Part shown: piece after piece, positions 9,280 through 17,689 of the stretch
Numbering within the stretch: the stretch's first letter is position 1
Layout of the letters: every line of letters starts with the position of its first letter
Source: Pontibacter chinhatensis
GTDB taxonomy: Bacteria; Bacteroidota; Bacteroidia; Cytophagales; Hymenobacteraceae
Assembly: GCF_900113285.1 (NCBI RefSeq)
Contig: NZ_FOOT01000005.1
Location: 124,001-188,000, forward strand
Direction of reading: 5' to 3'
Length of the DNA: 64,000 nucleotides
Made by a program: the position numbers and the translations under genes
Notes under the pieces: model-generated
What the model was told of the DNA's origin: nothing
The model's input: the letters and a program-made list of their open reading frames with translations, nothing else
Databases searched by the model: none

Positions 9280-9892
9280 ATCTGTTGTAACCAGGCACGT
9301 AGCTCAGGGTTAGCTGGAACCCAGTGTTGTAGCGCTCGCGGCCTTCATAGCTTCCCTCGTCATCCAGCTTCTTCAGCCCGCCATTGTAGCGCAGGCCCAG
9401 GCCAATGCCGCTCGGGGCGCGGTACCCGATTCCGGCAGCGTAGCCAAAGTCGATAGGATAGGGGTTGTCAGTGATATCAGTTTCAGTGGTAGTGGTGGTG
9501 TTGGAGCGGCTCACTTCTGTAATCTGCTTGCCCTTCAGCAGGAAAGAAACCTGGGGGCCAAGCTCAAAGTATAGACCGCTTACCTGCAGGTGCAGCAACA
9601 CCGGAATGTCCAGGTAGTTCAGGCGAAGGCGGTTCTCGATATCGGTGCCATTGGTGCTGTAGCTGTGCTTGGCGCCTTTGGAGGTGAACAGGGCCTCGGT
9701 CTGCACTCCTATCAGTTCGTTAAGGCCGTAGCGGGCGGTAAGGCCGACGGTATAGCCAGGGCGATAGTCATGGTTTTTTGCATCATCGCCTGTTAGGGAG
9801 CCATAGTTAAGACCGGCTTTAATGCCCACACTTTGGGCGCTGGCTGTGCCTGCCATCAGGGCAAGGCTTAAACCAAGTAGTAATTTCTTCAT
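9278..9892 (-). CDS. Porin-family outer-membrane beta-barrel protein
   Basis: The 204-residue precursor has a signal peptide (MKKLLLGLSLALMAGTASAQ, cleavage after residue 19) and alternating aromatic strands typical of the small barrel family (PF13568-like): VGIKAGLNYGSL at the first strand and GFQLTLSYVP at the last. Function is unknown; such 8-strand barrels sit in the outer membrane. It is monocistronic, convergent with the carbonic anhydrase gene. A second barrel of the same family lies at 38300 and a fossil at 39094. Confidence 0.88.
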   Translation of the reverse strand: MKKLLLGLSLALMAGTASAQSVGIKAGLNYGSLTGDDAKNHDYRPGYTVGLTARYGLNELIGVQTEALFTSKGAKHSYSTNGTDIENRLRLNYLDIPVLLHLQVSGLYFELGPQVSFLLKGKQITEVSRSNTTTTTETDITDNPYPIDFGYAAGIGYRAPSGIGLGLRYNGGLKKLDDEGSYEGRERYNTGFQLTLSYVPGYNR

Positions 9893-9997
9893 GTTAAAGT
9901 ATAAAATGTTAACTTTAAAATAATGGCTGTGGCCATGTAGAGCGGCACATGCTCCGGCAAAAGTATAAAATTCTTTGAATATAGAAGCCTGAAATGC

Positions 9998-10032
9998 AAA
10001 AAGCCCTGCTACCTTGGTAGCAGGGCTTTTTT
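9998..10032 (-). terminator. Terminator behind the SWFGD-motif gene
   Basis: AGCCCTGCTACC/GGTAGCAGGGCT forms a 12-bp stem with a two-base centre and T-rich flanks on both sides, so it can act in either direction; it serves the gene ending at 10096 on the minus strand. Confidence 0.8.
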
Positions 10033-10095
10033 ATTGGATTGATTTGGCTGACTTACCAACGGTTGCCGCTCAGAAACGGCCGCCTGTCGGTATGC

Positions 10096-11094
10096 CTACC
10101 ATTCGTAATCTCTTCTGGAAGAGGAACCGTAAGAGTAGGGAGGTCCGCTATAGGTGTTCCCGTACGAGCTTCCATACCGGTTGCCGGTGTTGTAGTCGCG
10201 GTCCCTGTCGCGGTCGCGCATCTCATCCATTCTTCTGCGGCGCTCGGCCTCCTCATCTCCGAACCAGGATTTTATCTCATCACCGGCACGGTCAAAGAAG
10301 CCTCTGTCATCATCGCGGTATCTGTCGCGGTCATAGCTGGAAGAAGAGTGGCGGTCTCTGTCCCAGTTGCTGCCGCCGCTGTAGCCGGATGATCTGTAGC
10401 CTGTATTGTCTCTGTCGGAAGAGCCATAGCTGGAGCCTGAGCCCAAGCTTCTGCCGGAGTAGCCGGTGCCGTAAGTGCCCATACCGTATGATGAGCCACT
10501 GCCATAGCCTGATGAGCCGCTGCCGCTTCCGTAGTTGCTGCTGCCATAGTTTCCGCTATAGCTGGAGCCGCTGCTGTACGTAGAGCCTGGGCTGTAAGAC
10601 GAGCCGGAGCCATAGGAAGAGCCCGAAGAACCATAGCCGGACGAACGGCCATAGTTAGAAGAGCCATAGTTGCTGCTGCTCCAGCGGTCGCTGTCGCGCA
10701 TGTCGTCTCTTCTTCTGCGGCGCTCGGCATCATCGTCACCGAACCAGGATCTTACTTCATCCTTGGTGCGGTCCCAGGTATCGCGGTCTCCGCTGCTGCG
10801 GCCGTAGTCTGAGCTGTAGCCCGAAGAGCCGTAGCCATAGTTAGAAGATCCGGTACCGGCAGAGCGGCCATAAGATGATGTATTGCCATAGCCCGATCCG
10901 GTGTATGCATCCTGGCCGGAACCAAAACCTGATTGGCGCGATCCGTAGCCGGACGAGGAAGAATCGTAGCCTGTGCGGCGGCTACGGTTTGTCATGTCAA
11001 AATCGTTTGAATAATAGTTTCTGGCAGAACCTCTTGACTGGGTCCTGTCATTGTCGTTGTACGGGTTGTAGCCCGAGTTCTCATAGCTTCTCAT
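10096..11094 (-). CDS. Ser/Gly/Tyr-rich low-complexity protein with two SWFGD motifs
   Basis: A 332-residue protein dominated by S, G, Y, D and R, with dozens of SGYGSS/GSSYGS/SNYGSS-type units. Two homologous segments interrupt the low-complexity sequence: residues 107-134 (WDRTKDEVRSWFGD, DDAERRRRRDDMRD) and 264-294 (FFDRAGDEIKSWFGD, EEAERRRRMDEMRD). The motif resembles the SWFGD element seen in other bacterial proteins of unknown function. There is no signal peptide or membrane segment, so it is probably cytoplasmic and largely disordered. The mix of YG/SG repeats and Arg/Asp-rich patches is like that of condensate-forming proteins (inference only). Monocistronic, with a terminator behind it. 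Confidence 0.8.
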   Translation of the reverse strand: MRSYENSGYNPYNDNDRTQSRGSARNYYSNDFDMTNRSRRTGYDSSSSGYGSRQSGFGSGQDAYTGSGYGNTSSYGRSAGTGSSNYGYGSSGYSSDYGRSSGDRDTWDRTKDEVRSWFGDDDAERRRRRDDMRDSDRWSSSNYGSSNYGRSSGYGSSGSSYGSGSSYSPGSTYSSGSSYSGNYGSSNYGSGSGSSGYGSGSSYGMGTYGTGYSGRSLGSGSSYGSSDRDNTGYRSSGYSGGSNWDRDRHSSSSYDRDRYRDDDRGFFDRAGDEIKSWFGDEEAERRRRMDEMRDRDRDRDYNTGNRYGSSYGNTYSGPPYSYGSSSRRDYEW

Positions 11095-11505
11095 AGCTTT
11101 TCGTTTTAATTTAAAGATGTTACGGCGTTAAAAAAGAACGTTTTACGAACGCATCCATAGTATAGTGCTTTCGCAGTGTTTTTTACGGAGGTCAGGATGA
11201 TATGTTATCCTGCCCGTTAGTTAAGTATGATTTGCTTGCTTGGCCGCTCATCTACTTTAGGTAAAACCCCATAATTTTAGGTGTTGTGTTTTTGGTGCAA
11301 TTGAAAGCTTGCATTGTACTGAAGTGTAGCTTCTGTAAAACTAATTTTAAATTGCACTTTATTTTTATGTATAGCTATCTTGCTTTTTCACTGTTTTTAT
11401 ATTGGACAGCTTTAATATACTATTATTTAACGTGTTGTATATTCGATTTGAGGATTAGTTCCAGGTATAAAATATAATTAAATTTGTAAAATTTAACTGA
11501 ATTGT
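11095..11505. other. AT-rich non-coding region
   Basis: About 400 bases between the divergent SWFGD-protein and lipoprotein genes, distinctly more AT-rich than its surroundings, with no AAGTATA heptamer between about 11100 and 11600. A 63-codon open frame at 11286-11477 looks spurious. The region probably holds the upstream control sites of both genes. Confidence 0.5.
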
Positions 11506-11536
11506 TTTGCAGGTTTGGTGGCAATGTATAACTTTG
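11506..11536 (+). promoter_or_regulatory. Bacteroidota-type promoter of the lipoprotein gene
   Basis: TTTG (11506-11509), a 19-base spacer and TAACTTTG (11529-11536) match both elements and the spacing of the Bacteroidota vegetative promoter. The gene starts about 100 bases downstream. Confidence 0.65.
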
Positions 11537-11637
11537 CGCTGCGTTGGATAAGAGTGGTGGCGGTAAATGCTGGCTAATAAGTGCAATTTTGCTGCGAACC
11601 AACCTGGCAACAGCAAGTTATTTTAGCCAAATTACCT

Positions 11638-12039
11638 ATGAAACTGAAAACAATCCTCGCCTCCTTAGCTGCTGTAGCGGTACTTACCTCCTGCGAGGAC
11701 ATCTTTGAAGGCGGCAGCCTGCAACCAGACGGCTCAACCCCAAGCCTGACCATCAACAACCCTAGCAAGAACCAGAAAGTGACGGCTGCCACTGGCCTGA
11801 GGGTAAACGTTACGGCTGTTGACAAGGACAACGTGGAGAACCTGAACGTTACGCTACGCGGAGAGGGTTCGGAGAGGGCCGTGATAAACTTCAGCACCAA
11901 GCCGGGCAGAAAGGTAGTGGAGTTTGACACCACACTGACCGTAAGCGGTGTAGCGCCTGGTAACTATGAGTTAGCTGTTTCGGCTACGGATAAGCGCACA
12001 AACCTGACTGTGCAGCAAGTGCCTGTACTTGTGAAGTAA
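11638..12039 (+). CDS. Small lipoprotein with an Ig-like (Bacterial Ig) domain
   Basis: The 133-residue precursor begins MKLKTILASLAAVAVLTSC, a lipoprotein signal with the lipidated Cys near residue 19. The rest is one beta-sandwich-like domain (LTINNPSKNQKVTAATGLRV ... VSGVAPGNYELAVSATDKRT) resembling Ig-like modules of surface lipoproteins. The ATG at 11638 is chosen because it gives the lipobox; an upstream GTG would add an unlikely extension. It has its own promoter and terminator, so it is monocistronic. Partner and role unknown. Confidence 0.85.
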   Translation: MKLKTILASLAAVAVLTSCEDIFEGGSLQPDGSTPSLTINNPSKNQKVTAATGLRVNVTAVDKDNVENLNVTLRGEGSERAVINFSTKPGRKVVEFDTTLTVSGVAPGNYELAVSATDKRTNLTVQQVPVLVK

Positions 12040-12068
12040 TTAAACTAACGTATACTTTTCCTGTTGAG

Positions 12069-12103
12069 GCGGCTATAAGCAATTATAGCCGCTTCTTTTT
12101 TTA
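12069..12103 (+). terminator. Terminator of the Ig-like lipoprotein gene
   Basis: GCGGCTATAA/TTATAGCCGC, 4-base loop, then TTCTTTTTTT. It lies between convergent genes and is placed 30 bases after the stop. Confidence 0.88.
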
Positions 12104-12125
12104 GCAGGACTCATGTCCGGTAACA

Positions 12126-14570
12126 TCAGAACTGGTACACGACCTGCCACTGCTCGTTTAGGGTAAGCGAGGCATCGAAGGGTTCTCCGGTTTTTTGGGA
12201 GATGAAGCCCTTAATCTTTGGCGTCTTGCCTTTCAGTAGCAGTGCTGCAATCTGCTTTTCCGACAGCTGTTTGCCGCCCATCTCGAACGGCACTACAAAC
12301 TGGCAGCCCTCCCGGAACCGGCTGCAGCCATAAGCAGCTTTTCCCTTCAACAGTTTACCCTGCTTGCAGCGCGGGCATTGCTCAAACGGGTCTTTGGCGG
12401 CGGCTTTTTCTACCAGCTCTATCTGCAGCTGGTTGTTGGTGTCCAGTTTCAGGATGGCGTCAAAGCTTTCGCCTTGCTCGTTTTTAAGTCCTTTGATGGT
12501 GGGGGTCTTACCTTTGCTGAGCAGGGCCTGCACCTGCTTTTCGGTCAGTTCCTTGCCGTGCTGCTCTATTGGGATGAGGAAGCGGCAGCCCTCTTTGTAG
12601 CGGATGCAGCCATAAGCCTTGGATCCTTTGAGGATGTGGCCTTCTTTGCAGGCAGGGCAGGAGCCCAGCCCTTTGGTTGGAGCCGTTTCCTTCTTTTCCG
12701 CTGCCTTGGCTGAGGCTGGCTTTTTGCCTTTGGCGGCAGGTTTTTCCTCCTGCTGCGGCTCCAGCGTCACGGTGGCGCGGTCATACTTTACCTCCTGCAC
12801 CAGGTTGGTAACAAACTGCTCCAACTCCTTCAGGAACGCCTCAGCCTTAAACTCCCCGCCCTCGATCTGGCGCAGCTTGCGTTCCCATAGCCCCGTCATC
12901 TCTGCCGATTTCAGCGTTTCGTTTTTGATCACGCCAATCAGGTCGATGCCCATCTGCGTGGGCACGATTTTCTTTCTGTCCTTGCGGATATACTGCCGCT
13001 TGAACAGGGTTTCGATGATGGCGGCACGGGTAGAGGGACGGCCAATGCCGTTTTCCTTCAGCGCTTCCTTCAACTCCTCGTCGTCCACCTGCCGGCCGGC
13101 TGTTTCCATGGCGCGCAGCAGGGTAGCCTCGGTATACTCTTTGGGCGGGTTGGTCATCTTCTTTTCCAGCAGCGGCTCGTGCGGCCCATGCTCGCCCTTC
13201 TCAAAATGCGGCAGCACACCGGCGGCTTCTTCTTCCTCCTTGCCTTCTTTGCCTGCAGGTGCGTCCGACGATTTCACGTCTTCGGCGCCGTACAGCACGC
13301 GCCAGCCCGGCTCCAGGATCTGCTTGCCTCTTACTCTAAAAGTATAACCCGCCGACTCGGCCATCACTGTGGTGTTGCTCACGATACAGTCCGGGTAAAA
13401 GGCGGCGATGAAGCGGCGCGTGATGATGTCGTATACATCCGCCTCGCGGCCATAGAGGTTGCTGGCCGAGTCGCCGGTCGGGATGATAGCGTGGTGATCG
13501 GTAACTTTATTGTTGTTGAAGACTTTCTTCGTCTTGCGAATCTTGCTTTGCAGCAGCGGCGCTACTTCCTGCCTGTAGTTCGTCAAACCGCCTAAGATGC
13601 CCGGTATTTTTGGGTAGATATCGTCGGGGAGAAAGGTGGTGTCCACGCGAGGGTAGGAGACAACCTTCTTCTCATACAGGCTCTGCACCGTCTTCAGCGT
13701 CTCGTCGGCCGACAGCCCGTGCTTGTTGTTGCACTCAATCTGCAGCGAGGTCAGGTCGAAGAGCTTGGGCGGAGACTCAGTACCTTTCTTCGTCTCCACG
13801 TCCGTTATCGTCAGCTCATCCTGCTTGATGGCCTCCATGATTTTCTGCGCCTCCTCTTCCTTTTGGAAGCGGCCATTGGTGCTGGCGAAGGTGGTGTCGC
13901 GGTACACGGTTTTAAGCTCCCAGTAAGGCTGCGGCACGAAGTTGGCAATCTCGTGGTGGCGGTTGACGATCATGGCCAGCGTAGGCGTCTGCACCCGGCC
14001 GATGGACAGCGTCTGGCGGCCGCCGTTGGCGTACTTGAGCGTGAACAGGCGCGTGGCGTTCAAGCCCAGCAGCCAGTCGCCGATGGCGCGGCTCTTGCCG
14101 GCCTGGTAGAGCAGGTCAAACTCAGAACCCTCTTTCAGCTTGGCGAAGCCCTGGCGGATGGCGTCCTCGGTGAGCGAGGAGATCCAGAGGCGTTTGAAGG
14201 GTTTTCTATACTTGGCCTCGGTCAGCACCCAGCGCTGAATTACTTCCCCCTCCTGGCCGGCGTCACCGCAGTTAATCACTTCCTCAGCGTTTTCCAGCAG
14301 CCTCTTGATGATGCCGAACTGCTTCTGCACACCGCTGTCGTTCATCAGCTTGATGCCATACTTTTCGGGCAGCATGGGCAGGTCGTAGAGGCTCCAACGC
14401 TTCCACTCAGGGCGATAGTCGTCGGGCTCGCGCAGGGTGCAGAAGTGGCCGAAGGTCCAGGTTACCTGGTAGCCGTTGCCCTCAAAGTAGCCGTCTTTTT
14501 TTGTCTTGGCGCCAATCACCATGGCAATCTCGCGGGCTACACTTGGTTTCTCAGCAATGCAGACTTTCAA
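12126..14570 (-). CDS. topB: DNA topoisomerase III (type IA)
   Basis: An 814-residue type IA topoisomerase. The Toprim domain opens with MKVCIAEKPSVAREIA and carries the acidic motif DAGQEGE; the catalytic Tyr lies in SYPRVDTTFL near residue 310. It relaxes negatively supercoiled DNA and resolves single-strand-linked recombination intermediates. The C-terminus has two related modules (near residues 640-715 and 735-814), each with CPxCKxGxxLKG, an AYGC...EGC pair and a KQ(V/I)xALLxKGKTPxIKG helix, i.e. duplicated Toprim C-terminal repeats with four-Cys, possibly zinc-binding, heads. A long Lys/Ala/Pro linker precedes them. Monocistronic. Confidence 0.97.
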   Translation of the reverse strand: MKVCIAEKPSVAREIAMVIGAKTKKDGYFEGNGYQVTWTFGHFCTLREPDDYRPEWKRWSLYDLPMLPEKYGIKLMNDSGVQKQFGIIKRLLENAEEVINCGDAGQEGEVIQRWVLTEAKYRKPFKRLWISSLTEDAIRQGFAKLKEGSEFDLLYQAGKSRAIGDWLLGLNATRLFTLKYANGGRQTLSIGRVQTPTLAMIVNRHHEIANFVPQPYWELKTVYRDTTFASTNGRFQKEEEAQKIMEAIKQDELTITDVETKKGTESPPKLFDLTSLQIECNNKHGLSADETLKTVQSLYEKKVVSYPRVDTTFLPDDIYPKIPGILGGLTNYRQEVAPLLQSKIRKTKKVFNNNKVTDHHAIIPTGDSASNLYGREADVYDIITRRFIAAFYPDCIVSNTTVMAESAGYTFRVRGKQILEPGWRVLYGAEDVKSSDAPAGKEGKEEEEAAGVLPHFEKGEHGPHEPLLEKKMTNPPKEYTEATLLRAMETAGRQVDDEELKEALKENGIGRPSTRAAIIETLFKRQYIRKDRKKIVPTQMGIDLIGVIKNETLKSAEMTGLWERKLRQIEGGEFKAEAFLKELEQFVTNLVQEVKYDRATVTLEPQQEEKPAAKGKKPASAKAAEKKETAPTKGLGSCPACKEGHILKGSKAYGCIRYKEGCRFLIPIEQHGKELTEKQVQALLSKGKTPTIKGLKNEQGESFDAILKLDTNNQLQIELVEKAAAKDPFEQCPRCKQGKLLKGKAAYGCSRFREGCQFVVPFEMGGKQLSEKQIAALLLKGKTPKIKGFISQKTGEPFDASLTLNEQWQVVYQF

Positions 14571-14870
14571 GCTGTTAAGGGGTTAGGTACGTGATAAACA
14601 GAATCCAAATTTAACGTTTTTATACCGCATCTGCGAATATTATCCCCACATAAACCTGCCCGCCGCGGAAGTGAATGTGTAAACATTTATCTGGATGGAT
14701 GGTTAAGGATGCACATCGTATACGAAGTATAAAAACGGCTAGGGTAAAGTATAAACCTAAGACTGCAACCAACTGATTGAGAGTATAGTGCTACTATTAA
14801 GGCCTTTAGTGCTAAACATTGCGCCCTTTGTGAATGTAAAACCGGATGAAAGACTACTACAGAATAATAC
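14571..14870. other. Intergenic region between topB and phosphoesterase gene
   Basis: A divergent spacer of 300 bases. TAAATTTG on the minus strand (14606-14613) matches the -7 consensus for topB, 36 bases before its start, with only a weak -33. Two AAGTATA heptamers lie at about 14725-14750. No coding or RNA structure is recognised. Confidence 0.5.
14606..14613 (-). promoter_or_regulatory. Candidate -7 box for topB
   Basis: The minus strand reads TAAATTTG, a full TAnnTTTG match, 36 bases upstream of the topB ATG. A -33 element is not convincing. Confidence 0.4.
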
Positions 14871-15695
14871 ATGCTTCCTATCAATAACAAGTATAGCCGC
14901 GGTTTTATAGCTGCGGGTATATTATCGCTGGGGCTGCTGGGGCAGGCTTGCGAAGAGTTTGAGTACAGCCCCTACGAGATTAGGCTGCGCGAGGACGAAA
15001 AGAACATCAACGCGCGGAATCTGGCACGCATCCATGACCTGGGCCTGACCGCATCCGACACGCTGCGGTTTATACTTACGGCCGACACCCAGGGCTTTTA
15101 TGCCGAGAATGAGCAACTGGTGGCGCACATCAACCAGCGCGACGACATCGACTTTGTGCTTATCGGGGGCGATTTGACGGACTTTGGCCTGACGAAGGAG
15201 TTCCGGCTTGTGCACCAGGATTTTAAGACGCTCAAGGTACCGTACCTGGCCGTGGTGGGCAACCACGACGCCATCAACAACGGCAAGCAGGTCTTCTCAG
15301 CCATGTACGGCGACTACGACCTGAGCTTTACGGTGGGCAACTCCCGGTTTATACTTCTCAACACCAACTACCTCGAGTTCGATAAAAAGGTGCCTGACCT
15401 GGACTGGCTGGAGGGCGAACTGCAAGCTGCGCAGGAGTCTGAGAACATCTTTGTCATCTCCCACATCCCGCCTACCAACAAAGAGTTTGGGGAGGAAAAC
15501 GGCGTGCGCTATGGGCAGTTGATGAACCAATATAACGTGACCTACTCCCTCCACGGCCACAACCACGGCTACAAGCTGCACTTTCCGTTCGGAGAGGGGG
15601 TGCCGGTGCTGGAAACCGCTGCCACCGAGAAACTGGAGTACATCGTGTTCACGGTGATTGGAGGTAAGGTCAGCTTTCAGCGTGTTTTAATTTAG
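14871..15695 (+). CDS. Calcineurin-like metallophosphoesterase, lipoprotein
   Basis: The 274-residue precursor has a lipobox (LSLGLLGQAC), so it is exported and lipid-anchored. Metallophosphoesterase motifs follow in order: ADTQ (replacing the usual DxH), GGDLTDFG, GNHD, SHIPP and GHNHG. The Asp, Asn and His metal ligands of the later motifs are present; the first motif has Gln where His is common, as in some Bacteroidota members. The substrate (phosphomonoester, diester or nucleotide) cannot be told. A barrel-like protein gene follows after 12 bases, so they are cotranscribed. Confidence 0.9.
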   Translation: MLPINNKYSRGFIAAGILSLGLLGQACEEFEYSPYEIRLREDEKNINARNLARIHDLGLTASDTLRFILTADTQGFYAENEQLVAHINQRDDIDFVLIGGDLTDFGLTKEFRLVHQDFKTLKVPYLAVVGNHDAINNGKQVFSAMYGDYDLSFTVGNSRFILLNTNYLEFDKKVPDLDWLEGELQAAQESENIFVISHIPPTNKEFGEENGVRYGQLMNQYNVTYSLHGHNHGYKLHFPFGEGVPVLETAATEKLEYIVFTVIGGKVSFQRVLI

Positions 15696-15707
15696 CCTCA
15701 TCCCTTT

Positions 15708-16310
15708 ATGCAGATAAAATTACTAGTATCTATCGCCTGCCTTCTGAGCCTGCCGTTTTATACGTTGGCACAGGAGGATACCACGACTACCTCCCGAAAA
15801 TGGTACGCGCCCGACGCGGTGACGCTTCAGTTTGCCGGAAACGTAGGCATGTTTGCCGTGGGGCCGAACTACAGTTTCTCTGATGGCAAAGTGAATGCGG
15901 AACTGCTCTATGGCTTTGTGCCCAAGTTCGATGCCGAGGAGGTGTTGCACCTGCTCACTATCCGGGGCATTTATAAGCCTATTAAGCGCGTGGAGCTAAG
16001 CGACAAGTATAAACTCACGCCCCTTCGCCTGAACATGGGCCTGAGCTACTACTTCCGCGACCAGTTTTCGACCTCCTGGGACAGCTCTTACCCCAAGAAC
16101 TACTACTGGTGGACGAGCAGCCTGCGCCTGACTGGCGGGCTTGGTGCCGAGCTGCACCGCCCCATCCCCAACAGCCGAAGTATAAAAGAATTGACGCTCT
16201 ACGGCGAGATTGGTACTTACGACCTGATTGTGACCTCGGCCGTGAAAGACCCTACGCTTACCGCCTGGGATATTGTGAGTTTTGCGCTGGGCGTGCGGGC
16301 AGGGTTTTAG
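15708..16310 (+). CDS. Probable outer-membrane protein, unknown
   Basis: A 200-residue precursor with a signal peptide (cleavage after LPFYTLAQ near residue 21). The mature part alternates polar and hydrophobic residues with many aromatics (VTLQFAGNVGMFAVGPNYSF; LRLNMGLSYYFRDQF) and ends in a terminal Phe (ALGVRAGF), the mark of an outer-membrane barrel. No known family is recognised. It lies 12 bases behind the phosphoesterase lipoprotein, hinting at a shared envelope function, and 38 bases before a DUF2905 gene. Confidence 0.75.
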   Translation: MQIKLLVSIACLLSLPFYTLAQEDTTTTSRKWYAPDAVTLQFAGNVGMFAVGPNYSFSDGKVNAELLYGFVPKFDAEEVLHLLTIRGIYKPIKRVELSDKYKLTPLRLNMGLSYYFRDQFSTSWDSSYPKNYYWWTSSLRLTGGLGAELHRPIPNSRSIKELTLYGEIGTYDLIVTSAVKDPTLTAWDIVSFALGVRAGF

Positions 16311-16348
16311 CCGAAGCCGTATATTGGAGCTGAAGCAACGCAGATAGG

Positions 16349-16570
16349 ATGCAGCCAATTGGGAAAATTATTGTTATACTGGGAGTTATACTTGTCGTAA
16401 TCGGCTTGGTCGTGTGGCTGGCCGGCGACAAGTTCAGCTGGTTCGGTCACCTGCCCGGCGACATACGGGTAGAGAAAAAGAACATGCGCTTCTACGCGCC
16501 CATCACCAGCATGATCCTGCTCAGCATCCTGCTCTCACTGGTGATGTGGCTGGTGCGGAAGTTTCTGTGA
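16349..16570 (+). CDS. DUF2905 small membrane protein
   Basis: At 73 residues, with two membrane segments (5-27 and about 50-68) joined by the conserved loop GDKFSWFGHLPGDIRVEKKN, this is a typical DUF2905 protein. The function of the family is unknown. It likely ends the operon that begins with the phosphoesterase. Nothing unusual in length or start. Confidence 0.9.
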   Translation: MQPIGKIIVILGVILVVIGLVVWLAGDKFSWFGHLPGDIRVEKKNMRFYAPITSMILLSILLSLVMWLVRKFL

Positions 16571-16828
16571 GTATAGGCCATACTTTATACTTTGGCCATA
16601 CTTTTCTAACTTGCCGCCGCCAAAGTATAAACCCTGACACGGAACAGTTTCCCCAAGGATAGTTGGGGCGACAAATGAAAGTATGACAAAGGACTTCTGA
16701 TTGAGGCAATCTGAACTGGTATGCACCTTAAACGGCTATACTTGTGCAGAGTGCCTTTTCCAGCAAAGTCTTTCATCCTTTGTCCTACGTCTTTTGTCTT
16801 AGTGGTGCTTTGGCTTTTCTACTGAGCC

Positions 16829-17593
16829 ATGTTCTTTATACTTTCCAAGACCCTTGATTTTCTGCTGATGCCCCTGGTATGGGTGCTCGCGCTTTTGTTT
16901 CTGGCGGTGTTTCTGAAGTCGGTTAAATGGCGGCGCATTAGCCTGGTGAGTGCGCTGGTGATGCTCCTGTTTTTCAGCAACCCGTTTTTCGCTAACCTGG
17001 CCTGGCGTGCCTGGGAGGCCAAACCGGTGCCGGTAAGTGAGGTGGGCAACTATGACGTGGCTGTGGTGCTAACAGGCGTTACTTCCTTTAAACCCGACAT
17101 CACCGACCGTGTGCACACCAACAAGGGGGCCGACCGCTTTCTGCACACCCTGCAGCTCTACCGCCTGGGTAAGGTGAATAAGATTCTGATAACCGGTGGC
17201 AAGGGCTTTTTGATGGACGAGATGGTGCCGGAGGCGGAGCAACTGAAGCGCGTGCTGCTGCTGGCTGGTGTGCCCGAGAAAGACCTCATTGTAGAGACCG
17301 GCGCCGTCAATACACGTGAGAATGCCGTGTATGCTGCCCAAGTGCTGGCGCAACACCCCAGCTGGAAGAAAGTGCTGCTGGTCACCTCTGCCTTCCACAT
17401 GCGCCGCTCCGAGGGCTGTTTCCGCAAAGTAGGTGTCACCTTCGACAGCTACCCCACTGATTTCTATTCCTCCGAGCCTATTTTTACCCCGGATTATACT
17501 TTCATGCCCAGCGCCGTCGCCTTCGAGAACTGGCACCACTTAATTCATGAAATAGCGGGGTTTGTAGTGTATAAGGTGTTGGGGTATAGTTAA
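16829..17593 (+). CDS. YdcF/ElyC-family (DUF218) envelope protein
   Basis: Two N-terminal membrane segments (about 5-30 and 35-55) precede a periplasmic DUF218 domain with the motifs VVLTG, KILITGGKG, VETGAVNTRENA and LLVTSAFHMRRS. This arrangement (254 residues) matches ElyC, which affects peptidoglycan and lipid-carrier metabolism in the periplasm; YdcF-like proteins have the same core. The exact reaction is not established. It is convergent with the aldehyde dehydrogenase gene, the gap being filled by the composite repeat. Confidence 0.9.
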   Translation: MFFILSKTLDFLLMPLVWVLALLFLAVFLKSVKWRRISLVSALVMLLFFSNPFFANLAWRAWEAKPVPVSEVGNYDVAVVLTGVTSFKPDITDRVHTNKGADRFLHTLQLYRLGKVNKILITGGKGFLMDEMVPEAEQLKRVLLLAGVPEKDLIVETGAVNTRENAVYAAQVLAQHPSWKKVLLVTSAFHMRRSEGCFRKVGVTFDSYPTDFYSSEPIFTPDYTFMPSAVAFENWHHLIHEIAGFVVYKVLGYS

Positions 17594-17689
17594 CTTTTCG
17601 AGTTTATTTCTTGGTGTAAGCATCCGCTTGTGCCGCTAGTCGCGGCTGTTCCCCCCGCCGGCGAGGTTGCAACTTAACTAACTTGAAGA

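Noticed and set aside
11286-11477. 63-codon open frame in the AT-rich spacer
   Set aside because: Composition is that of AT-rich non-coding DNA, the peptide has no recognisable pattern, and a proper promoter for the next gene overlaps its end.
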